From Nematostella vectensis (lineage: Eukaryota > Cnidaria > Anthozoa > Actiniaria > Edwardsiidae), in assembly GCF_932526225.1 (NCBI RefSeq), contig NC_064048.1:4660437-4720436 (forward strand): a stretch of DNA of 60,000 nt, written 5' to 3'. A program made the position numbers and the translations under genes. The notes beneath the pieces were generated by a model. The model did not search any database and was not told where the DNA came from. It saw nothing but the letters and a program-made list of their open reading frames with translations. Numbering within the stretch: position 1 is the first letter of the stretch; each line of letters starts with the position of its first letter. Shown piece by piece: positions 58,901 through 60,000 of the stretch.

Positions 58901-60000
58901 CCACGCGGACTTGAGCAAAGAGCTAGAAGGGCTGGTAGATGTGCAGTCTGAGAAACTGAGCTCTTTCAAGTCTGAAAAGCAGCTTTCGAAACGAATCAAG
59001 CAATTCTGGTTAGATGAGCACAAGTCACTCTTTGTTCTGCAGTGCCTACCTGAGCACGATTCTGAGCATATGCTGCTTGCTAAAGCCAATATCGAACTGC
59101 AAAGGGAGAAATACTTCCGGACAAGAGGGAGTAAATCGGAGATCCCTGCCAAGCATGTGTGTATTGTGGTTCATTTACAACGAGGAAGACATGGCTTTAA
59201 GAGTTATCCTGAGGGCTGGCAGTTCAATTTCTTAAGCGGGTGGACACAGATGATGTTGGACGAGCTTCAGAGGCCTCGTGTATCGATCAATAGTCTTCTC
59301 GGTATTGAAATATCAAACACCCTGACCGCTGATGTGATTCCTATCAGAAATATCATCTCCAGTCAACTGAGTTGGTGTTTCACCCGAATAAGGTATCCTC
59401 CATCTATGAAACTAAGGCCTGATGAGATTCTTAAACGGGCAAAAAACATTTGCTCATCTGAAGTCGTTCTTGAATGCTTTCAAGACATCATCAAGCTCTG
59501 GCTCAGCAAAGATGAAGATGCAGTGTCCACTATAGAGAAAGAAGCTTGGCAGGTTTCTGTTGCATGTGATCGTAAAGCGCTAGCTAACTGTTCCACATTC
59601 GTCAAAGCCTTAGAGCACTTTGTTTACAGTCGCATTCGCGAGCCTCTTGCCAAAATAGTGTTCTTTATGGAGAACAATTCGCTCTGGAATTGTATTTCTG
59701 GTAGTGAGGAGAAGCTAACAACTTGGCGAGAACTGATGGATGACCCAGAAATGTTTGACATCAACAAGGTTTCTGATCAGCAAGGGGCGGAATCCCTTGT
59801 GTTCACAGGCACGCAGGTGGAACAGTTATTCCCGTTCTCGCCCTTCTTTCGCCAGATAATCGACAACGCGTCTGAGTTTTATAGTCAGGAGTACCGAGCA
59901 CTGCTTCTTGACGACGGTAATCTGGATATGGAAGGAAGACTGACCGCCAACTCTAGGAAACTCTTGCTTGCCAGAGTATGTAGTGTGGTTGAGCAACGCA
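49825..60000 (+). CDS. RNF213: RNF213-like giant AAA+ ubiquitin ligase (5' part, cut by window end)
   Basis: Exons 49825-49971, 50168-51870 and 52376 to beyond 60000, in phase, give 3158 codons so far; the human protein has about 5200 residues. The ATG at 49825 directly follows an in-frame TAA. A degenerate P-loop (SELPGQGKT) lies near residue 1508. An active-looking AAA module has Walker A GETGCGKT near 1904 and Walker B VFLDE near 1963. A second has GKPGCSKS near 2235 and VVLLDEIGLAE near 2306, with the family hallmarks SFQGSESSTSDGIEKVFEKA and VVGISNWALDAAKMNRAVHL. The RING region should follow outside the window. Vertebrate RNF213 acts on lipid droplets and against intracellular bacteria; this role is not shown for the present gene. 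Confidence 0.92.
50168..51870 (+). CDS. RNF213: RNF213-like gene, second exon
   Basis: Begins VLKAVLHLYVDHEVES after a TTTTCAG acceptor and ends CFPDID with a CG / GTAAGT donor in phase 2. The first 150 residues have beta-rich, carbohydrate-binding-like character (YWKSEEIIIPKKDYDRVRYK). The rest is helical, as in the N-terminal arm of the family. Confidence 0.85.
52376..60000 (+). CDS. RNF213: RNF213-like gene, giant third exon
   Basis: The acceptor is TTCATAACAG. The frame, entered in phase 2, was followed to 60000 without a stop: at least 7625 bases in one exon. It contains the helical arm, both AAA modules and the following linker (FLNRFEKQLLRF, a family hallmark). Confidence 0.88.

Overview
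The window is metazoan nuclear DNA, most likely from an anthozoan cnidarian (sea anemone or coral). The evidence is intron-rich genes with GT-AG junctions, animal-only multidomain proteins (ADAMTS, thrombospondin, MAM and PLAC modules; a calcyphosin-type EF-hand protein; an RNF213-type giant ATPase), a Ty3/gypsy retrotransposon, MITEs, hammerhead-ribozyme repeats, and very many minisatellites and poly-G/poly-C tracts. The species assignment is an inference. All gene models below were assembled by hand from splice sites and reading phase; every listed junction keeps the frame.

Layout. (1) 1-7873, plus strand: the 3' part of an ADAMTS-family gene in 12 exons (cysteine-rich end, spacer, three TSP1 repeats, a MAM domain, a C-terminal PLAC domain). 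(2) 7874-14516: intergenic, dominated by a 2.1 kb tandem duplication (9446-11560 and 11561-13640). Each unit carries two type I hammerhead ribozymes about 358 bases apart, the arrangement of a retrozyme. (3) 14517-38783, plus strand: a complete 21-exon gene for a calcyphosin-2-like EF-hand protein of about 660 residues. Its eighth intron holds a full-length antisense Ty3/gypsy element (19171-26132) with identical 176-base LTRs, gag, a -1 frameshift signal and a pol that begins with a MYND zinc finger. (4) 40157-42391, minus strand: a three-exon gene for a RING, ubiquitin-like and TerD domain protein. Its first exon lies in a 1.8 kb segment duplicated upstream (45616-47341), with a hAT transposon remnant between the copies. 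(5) 49825 to the window end, plus strand: the first 3158 codons of an RNF213-like gene, including one exon of more than 7.6 kb, cut before the RING region.

The strongest structural theme is that minisatellites sit directly on exon boundaries. At least five arrays begin at a 5' splice site, and each repeat unit contains a copy of the exon end plus the GT donor. Three others end within about 15 bases of a 3' splice site. In the calcyphosin gene some units carry both an acceptor and a donor around a 21-base, frame-preserving unit. This looks like repeated local duplication seeded at splice junctions and could supply cryptic or alternative micro-exons.

The RING-UBL-TerD gene and the RNF213-like gene are divergently oriented neighbours, and both look like ubiquitin-pathway proteins. 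A shared role in stress or immune defence is possible but is only inferred.
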